A DNA stretch of 10,664 nucleotides. Origin: Flavobacterium sp. GTDB lineage: Bacteria > Bacteroidota > Bacteroidia > Flavobacteriales > Flavobacteriaceae. Both the position numbers and the translations under genes were made by a program. Where the stretch lies: contig NZ_DQDX01000015.1 of NCBI RefSeq assembly GCF_003525665.1, forward strand, positions 16,368 to 27,031, given 5' to 3'. The notes under the pieces were generated by a model. The model worked only from the letters and a program-made list of their open reading frames with translations, ran no database searches and was not told the DNA's origin. Shown here in pieces: positions 1 through 7,311 of the stretch (positions within the stretch are counted from its first letter, which is position 1; each line of letters starts with the position of its first letter).

Positions 1-28
1 CTAATATGACTACTTATTATTAAATAAA

Positions 29-55
29 AATCAATTTTTAATAAAAATTTTGATT
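29..55 (-). terminator. Weak AT-only hairpin, possible terminator
   Basis: A 6-bp arm (29-34 with 50-55) and a 5-bp arm (35-39 with 43-47) can pair around a 3-nt loop, with a 2-nt bulge at 48-49. On the minus strand the stem is followed by a run of five T (30-26), partly inside the stem. It lies about 155 bp beyond the stop of the small membrane protein gene and could end that transcript. The stem is nearly all A-T pairs and such hairpins arise easily in this composition, so the call is weak. Confidence 0.22.
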
Positions 56-61
56 AATTGT

Positions 62-134
62 TAATTTAGAAACCTTTTTTTATCATATTCGAAATTTAGC
101 AATTTAAATCCAAACAAAGAACGTTTCTAAATTA
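62..134. repeat. 12-bp perfect inverted repeat with 49-nt spacer
   Basis: The arm at 62-73 (TAATTTAGAAAC) is the exact reverse complement of 123-134 (GTTTCTAAATTA). The spacer (74-122) is AT-rich and carries no ORF. As RNA it could form a long-looped stem. As DNA it could be a pair of protein-binding half sites or a remnant of a mobile-element end. Nothing else in the 209-bp gene-free left end explains it, and its function is unknown. Confidence 0.5.
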
Positions 135-209
135 GAGTAAAATCGCTACTTCTACCTATTTGAAACACAAAAAAATGCAAGATTTACTAAATCGATATAG
201 TAGTTAAAT

Positions 210-560
210 CTAAAACGGTTTAGGAATAGATTTATAAATCAAACCGATTGAAGAGGAAATTAGTACAAAACAGATTAAAAAGCCGACCGAGATAAGTTGA
301 ATAGCTGATGAATCAATAGAAGTGAATTTTCTAAACTCCGATAGAACAGCCAAAACCATATATAATCCGAAAAGGAAAAGTATGGAACCTAGCATGATTC
401 CTACTATTTTGTTTTTAAGAAAAACTTGAAGAGTTACAATAACAAAAACTACCAATGCAATGTAATTTACATACCCAGAACCCATGTAATTTTCTAAAAA
501 CCAATAAATTGATAATGCAATGATAAAAAATTCTGGAAGTAATAGTAAGTATTTTTTCAT
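210..560 (-). CDS. Small four-helix membrane protein, unknown function
   Basis: This 116-residue protein is almost entirely hydrophobic. Four membrane helices can be placed at about residues 4-22, 31-48, 53-75 and 86-109, joined by short loops. The loop after helix 2 is basic (KNK) and the tail is short and basic (KSIPKPF). I recognise no enzyme motif or family signature. The ATG at 560 is followed directly by a Met-Lys-Lys start and helix 1, so the start is plausible, although no ribosome-binding motif is seen. The gene stands alone: the operon to its right ends at the terminator at 625-662, so it should have its own promoter, but I found no TAnnTTTG element before it. Lineage-restricted inner-membrane hypothetical protein is the safest label. 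Real gene is likely, function unknown. Confidence 0.7.
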   Translation of the reverse strand: MKKYLLLLPEFFIIALSIYWFLENYMGSGYVNYIALVVFVIVTLQVFLKNKIVGIMLGSILFLFGLYMVLAVLSEFRKFTSIDSSAIQLISVGFLICFVLISSSIGLIYKSIPKPF

Positions 561-624
561 GATGTCATTGGTTTATCAACTAACGAGTAAATTATCTTTT
601 TAGTATAGCCATTCAAATTCACAT

Positions 625-662
625 AAAAAAAAACCTAACAAGTTTATCACAAGTTAGGTTTT
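625..662 (-). terminator. Intrinsic terminator of the ppiC-surA-moxR operon
   Basis: A perfect 10-bp stem (630-639 AAAACCTAAC with 653-662 GTTAGGTTTT) closes a 13-nt loop. Read leftward, the stem is followed by a run of nine T (complement of the A-tract 633-625, partly in the stem). It begins 22 bp past the moxR stop, so moxR is the last gene of its operon and no partner genes follow on that transcript. Confidence 0.85.
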
Positions 663-683
663 AAATATATTTGAAATTGTAGT

Positions 684-1637
684 TTATAACAACTTATCAA
701 TAATCATTTCTTCTGTAATTCCTTCGGCGTCTGCTTTGTAATTTTTTATGATTCTGTGACGTAGAATTCCGGTTGCAACTGCTTTTACATCTTCAATATC
801 TGGAGAGAATTTTCCGCTGAATGCTGCATTGGCTTTGGCTGCTAAAATTAAATTTTGTGAAGCTCTTGGACCTGCACCCCAATCTAAATAATTGTTTACA
901 TAATCATTTGATAATGGAGAATTTGGTCGGGTTTTTCCAACTAACGTGACAGCATATTCTATAACATTATCGGCAACAGGAATACGACGAAGTAAGTGTT
1001 GAAAATCGATAATTTCTTGAGCCGTAAATAGCGGATTTATTATTGGTTTTGCATCAGAAGTAGTGTTTTTCACCACATCAACTTCTTCTTGAAATGAAGG
1101 ATAATCTAGCTTTATAGCAAACATAAAACGGTCTAATTGCGCTTCTGGCAACGGATAAGTTCCTTCTTGCTCAATTGGGTTTTGGGTTGCTAAAACAAAG
1201 TAAGGCAAATCTAATTTATAATTTTGACCTGCAATTGTAACAGCGCGTTCTTGCATGGCTTCTAGTAAAGCAGCTTGCGTTTTTGGTGGCGTTCTGTTAA
1301 TCTCATCGGCAAGGATAATATTCGAAAATATTGGTCCTTTTATAAATTTGAATTCTCTGTTTTCGTTTAATATTTCACTTCCTAAAATATCCGAAGGCAT
1401 TAAATCGGGTGTGAACTGAATTCGTTTAAAATCTAATCCTAAAGCTTGCGCAATAGTATTTACCATTAACGTTTTTGCCAAACCAGGAACACCAACTAAA
1501 AGTGCGTGTCCACCAGAAAAAATACTTAATAAAATTTGATCAATAACTACATCTTGACCTACAATTATCTTTGAAATTTCTTTTTTAAGTTCGATTCTTT
1601 TTTGAACTAAATTCTGTATCGCTGTTACGTCTGACAT
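684..1637 (-). CDS. MoxR-family AAA+ ATPase
   Basis: A cytoplasmic AAA+ ATPase of the MoxR class, whose members act as chaperone-like motors that remodel or activate partner proteins. All core motifs are visible: Walker A GVPGLAKT (residues 49-56; Lys55), Walker B ILADEINR (108-115; Asp111, Glu112), sensor 1 ATQNP (150-154), the arginine-finger segment PEAQLDRF (164-171; Arg170) and sensor 2 GPRAS (256-260; Arg258). The length of 317 residues is normal for the family. The C-terminal lid domain (about 200-317) is complete. Family members usually sit beside DUF58 and von Willebrand A-domain genes. Here the gene is third in an operon behind two periplasmic prolyl isomerases, 64 bp after the SurA-like gene, and a terminator follows at once. 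No promoter element was found in the gap, so co-transcription is inferred. The client cannot be deduced from this window. Confidence 0.95.
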   Translation of the reverse strand: MSDVTAIQNLVQKRIELKKEISKIIVGQDVVIDQILLSIFSGGHALLVGVPGLAKTLMVNTIAQALGLDFKRIQFTPDLMPSDILGSEILNENREFKFIKGPIFSNIILADEINRTPPKTQAALLEAMQERAVTIAGQNYKLDLPYFVLATQNPIEQEGTYPLPEAQLDRFMFAIKLDYPSFQEEVDVVKNTTSDAKPIINPLFTAQEIIDFQHLLRRIPVADNVIEYAVTLVGKTRPNSPLSNDYVNNYLDWGAGPRASQNLILAAKANAAFSGKFSPDIEDVKAVATGILRHRIIKNYKADAEGITEEMIIDKLL

Positions 1638-1644
1638 TTAATTT

Positions 1645-1693
1645 TAGATATTAGATTTTAGATATAAAATTTTAGGTAGTAGATATTAGATTT
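1645..1693. repeat. Direct repeat of TAGATATTAGATTT in the surA-moxR gap
   Basis: A 14-bp unit TAGATATTAGATTT occurs at 1645-1658 and again exactly at 1680-1693. Related TTAGAT-like and TTTTAG pieces lie between them, so most of the 64-bp gap between the SurA-like gene and moxR is a degenerate TTAGAT-type simple repeat. It may be slippage-derived filler or shape the mRNA between the two genes. No function is evident. Confidence 0.65.
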
Positions 1694-1701
1694 AAACCTA
1701 A

Positions 1702-3114
1702 TTATTGTTTTTTTAACCAATCACTTGTAAATTCACATTTATTGTAATCGTCACCGATGCTAATGTAAGATTCTTTAATTTTCTCATTAGTCCATTTAGT
1801 GATGGCTTTAATTTGTTTTTCTTTAAGTGCTAAATCTTTAATTTTCGTATAATCTTTACTATAATCGGCTGTGTGTTCGTTAATTCTGTTTGTTACGATA
1901 ATAAGTTTGATTTTTTTACCAGTACGTGGATCTTCTTCAAGAATTGGCTCAGAGATTTCATTATCTTTTAAATTAGAAACGTGACCATACAATTCTGGAT
2001 CCATTTTAGTCAACTCGAAATGAGTGTCTTGAGTTTTAGGATTGATCAAAGTTCCACCATTGGCCTTAGTTTCTTTTTCTTCAGAGAAACTTCTTGCAGC
2101 ATCTGCGAAAGTAATTTCTTTGTCTTCAATTCTTTTCTTCAGTAGAAGTGCTTTTCCTCTAGCTTCGCTCAAATCATCTTCTGATACTTTTGGCATCATT
2201 AAAATGTGTCTCAACTCTAAATCTTGACCTTTAATTTTCTCTAAATAAATAATATGATAACCAAATTCCGTTTCAAATGGTTCAGAAATTTCACCTTCTT
2301 GCAAAGAGAAAGCGACATCTTTAAATTCTTTTACGAAACCTGTTTTCTTATTAATCTTATAAAATCCACCTGTTGAAGCCGATGCTCTATCATCGGTATA
2401 AATTACAGCTCTAGTTTTAAAACTTGCGCCATCTTCTACTTCTTTTTTGATTTCTTTTAACTTGTTAATTACTCGTTGCTTTTCGGCTTCAGAAACTTTT
2501 GGAACAAGTACAATTTGAGCAATTTCTAATTCAGCACCAAAAACTGGTCGTTCCATTTCTGGAATAGATTTATAGAAAACTCTTGTTTCTTCTGGGCTAA
2601 TTTGAATGTCGTCAACAATTTTTCTTCTCATTTCATCAGCTAATCTTTGTTGCTTTAAAATGTCGAATAATTCTGTTCTAAAATCTTCTTCATTATTCTT
2701 TTTAAAATACTTTACAACTTTATCCATAGAACCCAATTGTTCTACCATGTATTCCAATTGTTGGCTCATTTTATCTCTGATTTCTTCATCTTTTACAACG
2801 ATAGAATCTTGGATAGCTTGATGCGCATACAATTTATCTTCAAGAAGTTTACCCAATATTTGGCATCTTGTGATATCTTTTACTGAGTTACCTTGACTAG
2901 AAATTTCAAGAAGTGCTTTATCAATATCTGAATCTAAAACAATGTAATCACCAACTGTAGCAATGATACCGTCAATTTTTTGTCTATTTCCCGACTGAAC
3001 TACTTTCTGTTTTACCTTAACCGAATCTACAATTATTTCTTGTGCATTAGTATAAACTCCAGCAGTTAGAAATGATAAAATGGTTAAAATATATTTTAAT
3101 TTGATAATTTTCAT
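1702..3114 (-). CDS. SurA-like periplasmic peptidyl-prolyl cis-trans isomerase
   Basis: A periplasmic parvulin-type prolyl isomerase and chaperone, by analogy with SurA, which escorts outer-membrane proteins towards the BAM complex. The 470-residue protein starts with a signal peptide (hydrophobic core about 8-19, cleavage probably after TNAQ at 25). A SurA-type N-terminal helical domain follows (about 47-190, opening with KIDGIIATVGDYIVLDSDI). The first parvulin domain spans about 193-296 and ends in FETEFGYHIIYLEKI, the typical final strand. The second spans about 299-412 and carries the RHILM start and a KANGG segment but a more divergent end. A basic C-terminal tail follows. Two parvulin domains between helical segments is the E. 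coli SurA plan, though orthology is only inferred. The gene is second in its operon, 38 bp after the larger isomerase gene and 64 bp before moxR. The start has no Shine-Dalgarno motif. Confidence 0.92.
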   Translation of the reverse strand: MKIIKLKYILTILSFLTAGVYTNAQEIIVDSVKVKQKVVQSGNRQKIDGIIATVGDYIVLDSDIDKALLEISSQGNSVKDITRCQILGKLLEDKLYAHQAIQDSIVVKDEEIRDKMSQQLEYMVEQLGSMDKVVKYFKKNNEEDFRTELFDILKQQRLADEMRRKIVDDIQISPEETRVFYKSIPEMERPVFGAELEIAQIVLVPKVSEAEKQRVINKLKEIKKEVEDGASFKTRAVIYTDDRASASTGGFYKINKKTGFVKEFKDVAFSLQEGEISEPFETEFGYHIIYLEKIKGQDLELRHILMMPKVSEDDLSEARGKALLLKKRIEDKEITFADAARSFSEEKETKANGGTLINPKTQDTHFELTKMDPELYGHVSNLKDNEISEPILEEDPRTGKKIKLIIVTNRINEHTADYSKDYTKIKDLALKEKQIKAITKWTNEKIKESYISIGDDYNKCEFTSDWLKKQ

Positions 3115-3152
3115 TGTTATTCTATGTATTGAAATGATTTGTTCTTCTTTGA

Positions 3153-5114
3153 TTATTTTGCTAATTTACTTTTTACTTTTTCAAAAACGTCTTTGTTAAC
3201 TTTTACTTGAAATTCTTTTCTCAATTCATTAACCCAGTTTTGTTCTAAATATTGTTGGTATTCGTTTACTATTTTGCCTTTAGCTTCTTCAAATGATTTG
3301 TTGGCCTCTGGAAGTACTTTTTTTACATTGGTTACAAAATAATAATCACCTTGTTTTATAATTTCAGAAAAACCAACTTCTGCTTTTGTTCCTTTTGGTA
3401 AAGTTGGCGCATCGTACTCTAGCAAACCTTCAGTAATCATTACATTAACAACTTCTTTGGTATTCAGCTTTTCTTTAATGGCATCTGCGCTACTTCCTTT
3501 TTTCATCATAGCAAGTGCTTTTTTAATAACCTCTTGTTTAGTTGATGACGCTGTAGTTACATCCAATCTGGTTTTCCATTTATGTTTGTCTTTTTGAGTT
3601 TCATAAAATGCTTTTAAACCTAATGTATCGGTTTTAGAACGTTCCCAAATTTCTTTTTCCATTAAATCGAATAACAGTAAACCGTCTCTATATTCTTCAA
3701 CAACAGCTCCAAATTCTGGAAATTCTACTTCTAAATTGCTATTGTAATACGTGTTTAATTGCTCATCAACATATTTCGCATATAATACATCAACTAATTT
3801 TGAAACTGGTTTTGTAGCAATACCAGATTTTTGTTGCGATTTGATGAAAGCTAAAAATTGATCTGCTGGAAATGATTTTTTATCTAAAGTGAATAAGGTA
3901 GATGTACTGTACTCTTTTGTGTTTTCTGGTGTTTCCCATTTACCTTCGTAAAAATCATTGGTCACTAATTTAGAAACAGTTGCATATACTTTATCGTCAC
4001 GCTTAATTTTATACTTTTTTCTTAACTTCTCAGTCAATGAATTTGTTATCAACCTAGAACGATCGTCTTTTGCAATTTTATTTTCTAAATCGGCTTTCGA
4101 TTCTTCTAATCCTTTTACTGGAAATTTATCTATTAATTTCACGATATGCCAGCCGAATTGCGATTGAAATGGTTGCGAAATTGGATTGTCTTTTGTTAGA
4201 GAAAAAGCAACATCTTCAAATTCTTGCGAACTCAATTGTCCCGATCCAAATCTGTTTAAAACACCACCTTTAGTTGATGATGATTTATCTTCTGAAAATT
4301 GTTTTGCTAATTCTTCAAAACTTTCTCCTTGTTGAATCTTTTTGTAAATATCATTAATATTATTTTTGATACTTTCTGGAGTAGCACCTTCTTTGTTGCT
4401 CATAAGCATTATATGTGCAACGGCAACTTCACCTCTATTAGCTCTTACGTCATTTACTTTAATAACATGGTATCCAAAACGTGTTCTAATTGGTTTAGAA
4501 ATTTGACCTTTAGGAGTATTGTACGCTGCATTTTCAAAAGCATAGACCATTCTAAAACTTGAAAAATAACCTAAATCACCAAGGTTTTCTTTAGCCGATG
4601 GATCTTGAGAAAATTCTTGAGCTAACTTCCCAAAGTCCTGACCAGCAACTGCTTTATTTCTGATTTCTACTGCTTGTTTGTAAGCAATTAAAGTATCTTC
4701 TGGCGATGCATTTTCATCCACCATAATCAATATGTGCGATGCTCTAATTTCTTGTTGTAACCTATCGTGACCTTCTTTTATCAAGGCAGAAGTAACTTTA
4801 GAATCGGAAGTGTAATTTTTAGAAAGCTGGTTTCTGTAGCTTTTTAATTCGTTTTGATACTGAACGTTATTCTGAAGACCAATTTTATTGGCTTTATTAA
4901 CTTTCAATTTATAACCTACAAATAATTCTAAGTATTGATTTAAATCTTTTTGTGATTCATCTTTTACCAAATCTAAGTTTTTCTTGTAAACTCTTTCAAA
5001 CTCGTCGGTATAATACGGTTTATCATCAATTGTAAATAAAACTTCTTTCGGATTATTTTGCGCAAAAGACACAAAATTTAATGCTAGCAATAATCCTAAA
5101 AACACTTTTTTCAT
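3153..5114 (-). CDS. Large periplasmic PpiC/parvulin-type prolyl isomerase
   Basis: A 653-residue exported protein expected to help fold envelope proteins. The signal peptide is MKKVFLGLLLALNFVSFAQ (cleavage probably after Gln19). Residues 20-120 are helical and resemble the N-terminal chaperone part of SurA/PpiD-type proteins. Parvulin domain 1 covers about 123-221 (starts with ASHILI, contains DLGYFSS, ends FGYHVIKV). Domain 2 covers about 228-327 (starts AHIMLM, has TKGGVLNRFG, ends FGWHIVKLIDK). A long C-terminal part (about 335-653) is lysine- and glutamate-rich. Its segment 500-600 could be a third, degenerate parvulin-like domain, but it lacks the hallmark HIL and FGYH motifs. No membrane anchor is visible beyond the signal peptide, so it is probably a soluble periplasmic protein. 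It is first in the operon with the SurA-like gene and moxR, and a promoter is seen just upstream. Confidence 0.92.
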   Translation of the reverse strand: MKKVFLGLLLALNFVSFAQNNPKEVLFTIDDKPYYTDEFERVYKKNLDLVKDESQKDLNQYLELFVGYKLKVNKANKIGLQNNVQYQNELKSYRNQLSKNYTSDSKVTSALIKEGHDRLQQEIRASHILIMVDENASPEDTLIAYKQAVEIRNKAVAGQDFGKLAQEFSQDPSAKENLGDLGYFSSFRMVYAFENAAYNTPKGQISKPIRTRFGYHVIKVNDVRANRGEVAVAHIMLMSNKEGATPESIKNNINDIYKKIQQGESFEELAKQFSEDKSSSTKGGVLNRFGSGQLSSQEFEDVAFSLTKDNPISQPFQSQFGWHIVKLIDKFPVKGLEESKADLENKIAKDDRSRLITNSLTEKLRKKYKIKRDDKVYATVSKLVTNDFYEGKWETPENTKEYSTSTLFTLDKKSFPADQFLAFIKSQQKSGIATKPVSKLVDVLYAKYVDEQLNTYYNSNLEVEFPEFGAVVEEYRDGLLLFDLMEKEIWERSKTDTLGLKAFYETQKDKHKWKTRLDVTTASSTKQEVIKKALAMMKKGSSADAIKEKLNTKEVVNVMITEGLLEYDAPTLPKGTKAEVGFSEIIKQGDYYFVTNVKKVLPEANKSFEEAKGKIVNEYQQYLEQNWVNELRKEFQVKVNKDVFEKVKSKLAK

Positions 5115-5155
5115 CTGTTATAATTATATTAAAAAACTTCGGTAATTACAATCAA

Positions 5156-5185
5156 CAAAAGTAACAATTCGTTGTTATTAAACAA
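5156..5185 (-). promoter_or_regulatory. Bacteroidota-type promoter of the ppiC-surA-moxR operon
   Basis: On the minus strand TACTTTTG (5163-5156) matches the -7 consensus TAnnTTTG of Bacteroidota sigma factors. A TTG (5185-5183) lies 19 bp upstream as the -33 element, inside the usual spacing. Transcription would begin near 5150, giving a leader of about 35 nt before the ATG at 5114. Confidence 0.6.
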
Positions 5186-5281
5186 GTTTAGGATGTACTA
5201 TTAACAAAAATTTATTAACAAATAAAACAGCTAACTTTACAGAGAATACTTATTTGAATTAGTTATTTTGCTAATTAATAG

Positions 5282-5289
5282 TATTTTTG
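5282..5289 (+). promoter_or_regulatory. Probable -7 element of the prfC promoter
   Basis: TATTTTTG matches TAnnTTTG and lies 18 bp before the prfC ATG, predicting a very short leader. The nearest upstream TTTG (5253-5256) is 25 bp away, somewhat longer than the usual spacing, so the -33 part is uncertain. It is divergent from the operon promoter at 5156-5185, and both share the 193-bp intergenic region. Confidence 0.45.
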
Positions 5290-5307
5290 CAGTCCATTAA
5301 ATAAGAT

Positions 5308-6897
5308 ATGAGTTTTTTAAAAGAAATACAAAGACGAAGAACATTTGGAATCATTTCGCATCCAGATGCTGGAAAGACCACTTTAACAGAAAAATTACTT
5401 CTTTTTGGAGGAGCAATTCAAGAAGCTGGTGCGGTTAAAAATAATAAAATTAAGAAAGGTGCCACGAGTGACTTTATGGAAATTGAACGCCAAAGAGGAA
5501 TTTCGGTTGCAACATCTGTTCTTGCATTTATATACAAAGACAAGAAAATAAACATTTTAGATACGCCTGGTCACAAGGATTTTGCCGAAGATACTTTTAG
5601 AACTTTAACTGCAGTTGATAGTGTAATTGTGGTTATTGACGTTGCCAAAGGTGTTGAGGAACAAACTGAGAAATTGGTTGCCGTGTGTAGAATGCGAAAA
5701 ATTCCGATTATTGTTTTCATTAATAAATTAGATCGTGAAGGAAAAGATGCCTTTGATTTAATGGATGAAGTGGAAAAAAAGTTGGGTTTACATGTAACTC
5801 CATTGAGTTTTCCTATTGGAATGGGTTATGATTTTCAAGGAATTTATAACATTTGGGAACAAAACATCAACCTTTTTAGTGGCGATAGCAGAAAAAATAT
5901 TGAAGATACGATAGCGATATCTGACATCAATAGTCCTGAATTGGAGAAATTAATCAAAGAAAAACCGGCAACTAAATTAAGAGAAGAATTAGAATTAATT
6001 GCAGAGGTTTATCCAAAATTTGATAGAGAACAATATTTAAATGGTGATTTACAACCCGTTTTCTTTGGCTCTGCATTGAATAATTTTGGAGTTAGAGAAT
6101 TACTCGATTGTTTTGTTGAAATTGCTCCAACTCCGCGACCAAAAGATTCAGATACGCGATTAGTGAAACCTGAAGAAGAAAAATTATCGGGATTTGTGTT
6201 TAAAATTCATGCCAATATGGATCCGAAACACCGTGATAGATTGGCTTTTATCAAAATTGTTTCTGGAACATTTGAACGCAACAAACCTTATTTACACGTT
6301 AGATTAGGTAAAAGTTTGAAATTCTCTAGTCCAAATGCATTTTTTGCAGAAAAGAAAGAGATTGTTGACATTTCATATCCTGGTGACATTGTTGGACTTC
6401 ATGATACTGGAAATTTCAAAATTGGAGATACATTAACCGAAGGAGAAAATATGAATTTTAAAGGAATTCCGAGTTTCTCACCAGAGCATTTTAGATACAT
6501 CAACAATGCCGATCCAATGAAAGCAAAACAACTTGAAAAAGGAGTTGATCAATTGATGGATGAAGGCGTTGCGCAGCTTTTCACACTTGAAATGAATAAT
6601 AGAAAAGTGATTGGAACTGTTGGTGCTTTACAATATGAAGTTATTCAATATCGATTGGAGCATGAATATGGTGCAAAATGTACTTATGAAAACTTCCCTG
6701 TACACAAGGCTTGTTGGGTAAAACCTGATGATGCAAAGAGTGAAGAGTTTAAAGAATTTAAAAGAGTGAAACAGAAATTTTTGGCTCATGATAAATACGG
6801 TCAATTGGTATTTTTAGCCGATTCTGATTTTACCATTCAAATGACACAAAGTAAATACCCGAGTGTTAAATTGTTTTTTACATCAGAATTTAATTAA
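5308..6897 (+). CDS. prfC: Peptide chain release factor 3 (RF3)
   Basis: The translational GTPase that removes RF1 or RF2 from the ribosome after peptide release, in the cytoplasm. The 529-residue length is normal for RF3. The GTPase domain shows G1 HPDAGKTT (18-25), G2 RGISV (63-67), G3 DTPGH (85-89), G4 NKLD (139-142) and a G5-like SFP (167-169). The opening of about 12 residues before the P-loop, with RRTFGIISHPDAGKTTLTEK, is typical of RF3 and separates it from EF-G and other relatives. The C-terminal part retains the RF3 segment around NNRKVIGTVGALQYEVIQYRL. The ATG at 5308 gives the expected N-terminus. There is no Shine-Dalgarno motif, but an A-rich stretch precedes the start. No hairpin terminator is seen in the 110 bp after the stop, so read-through into the next small gene is possible. 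Confidence 0.97.
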   Translation: MSFLKEIQRRRTFGIISHPDAGKTTLTEKLLLFGGAIQEAGAVKNNKIKKGATSDFMEIERQRGISVATSVLAFIYKDKKINILDTPGHKDFAEDTFRTLTAVDSVIVVIDVAKGVEEQTEKLVAVCRMRKIPIIVFINKLDREGKDAFDLMDEVEKKLGLHVTPLSFPIGMGYDFQGIYNIWEQNINLFSGDSRKNIEDTIAISDINSPELEKLIKEKPATKLREELELIAEVYPKFDREQYLNGDLQPVFFGSALNNFGVRELLDCFVEIAPTPRPKDSDTRLVKPEEEKLSGFVFKIHANMDPKHRDRLAFIKIVSGTFERNKPYLHVRLGKSLKFSSPNAFFAEKKEIVDISYPGDIVGLHDTGNFKIGDTLTEGENMNFKGIPSFSPEHFRYINNADPMKAKQLEKGVDQLMDEGVAQLFTLEMNNRKVIGTVGALQYEVIQYRLEHEYGAKCTYENFPVHKACWVKPDDAKSEEFKEFKRVKQKFLAHDKYGQLVFLADSDFTIQMTQSKYPSVKLFFTSEFN

Positions 6898-6980
6898 TGA
6901 GAGTAAAAAAATCATTAAACTAATACTGACTACCAGAAAAATAATAACAATTTAAAAACATATATCTAGAAAAAATATTT

Positions 6981-6988
6981 TACATTTG
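6981..6988 (+). promoter_or_regulatory. Probable -7 element before the 73-residue exported protein
   Basis: TACATTTG fits TAnnTTTG and lies 19 bp before the ATG at 7008. No TTG is found at the usual -33 distance, so the promoter is half supported. It would let this small gene be expressed independently of prfC. Confidence 0.42.
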
Positions 6989-7007
6989 GACTTTAATTAA
7001 TCAATTT

Positions 7008-7229
7008 ATGAAAAAGTTATTTAAATTATATTTGTTAGGATTTTTCCTTTTATCGGATTTTATTGTTTTTGCTCAAGGACCTGGAGCTGGCACTGACGGA
7101 GGCCAACCATCATTAGAAGGCACTCCTGAGCCACAACCTGCATCTGTAGATTCTAAACTTATTTATCTACTAATAGTAGGTTTATTGTTCGCAGTTTATA
7201 CAATGCAAAAAAGAAGTAGAAAGGCATAA
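7008..7229 (+). CDS. Small exported protein with PID-CTERM-like C-terminal tail
   Basis: This 73-residue protein has three parts. A signal peptide (1-23, cleavage probably after FAQ) comes first. A short Gly/Pro/Glu-rich linker (24-46, GPGAGTDGGQPS onwards) follows. Last is a C-terminal unit: Pro-Ala-Ser-Val-Asp (44-48), a hydrophobic helix (about 50-65) and a basic end (QKRSRKA). This tripartite plan, with a proline and acidic residue just before a terminal helix and a KR tail, is that of the short Flavobacteriia proteins labelled PID-CTERM, thought to be handled by an exosortase-like enzyme. The PID triplet itself is not intact, so the assignment is by architecture. After signal-peptide removal only about 25 residues would lie outside the membrane. 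It resembles the protein at 7992-8195 in plan, not in linker sequence. The role of the mature peptide is unknown. Confidence 0.72.
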   Translation: MKKLFKLYLLGFFLLSDFIVFAQGPGAGTDGGQPSLEGTPEPQPASVDSKLIYLLIVGLLFAVYTMQKRSRKA

Positions 7230-7245
7230 TTTATACTTTACACAT

Positions 7246-7284
7246 AAAAAAATCCTCTCAAATTGAGAGGATTTTTTATTTTTT
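7246..7284. terminator. Bidirectional intrinsic terminator between convergent genes
   Basis: A 14-bp stem (7247-7260 with 7264-7277) contains the core TCCTCTC/GAGAGGA and closes a 3-nt loop. It has A and T tracts on both sides, so read in either direction it yields a hairpin followed by U's. It sits 17 bp after the stop of the 73-residue gene and about 35 bp after the stop of the convergent 124-residue gene, and can serve both. Confidence 0.88.
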
Positions 7285-7311
7285 AACTAACCGAATTATA
7301 TATTAACTAAT

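Noticed and set aside
175..207. Ten-codon ORF starting ATG CAA GAT in the left intergenic region
   Set aside because: Too short to support, with no ribosome-binding or promoter element matching it.
3958..4562. Three plus-strand ORFs of 67-77 codons antisense to the 653-residue isomerase gene
   Set aside because: They lie opposite a strongly supported coding frame, encode protein without recognisable features and have no promoter or start context.
5257..5276. 6-bp inverted repeat AATTAG/CTAATT with 8-nt loop just before the prfC -7 element, a possible operator
   Set aside because: Six AT-rich base pairs are expected by chance in this sequence, and there is no second copy or known regulator.
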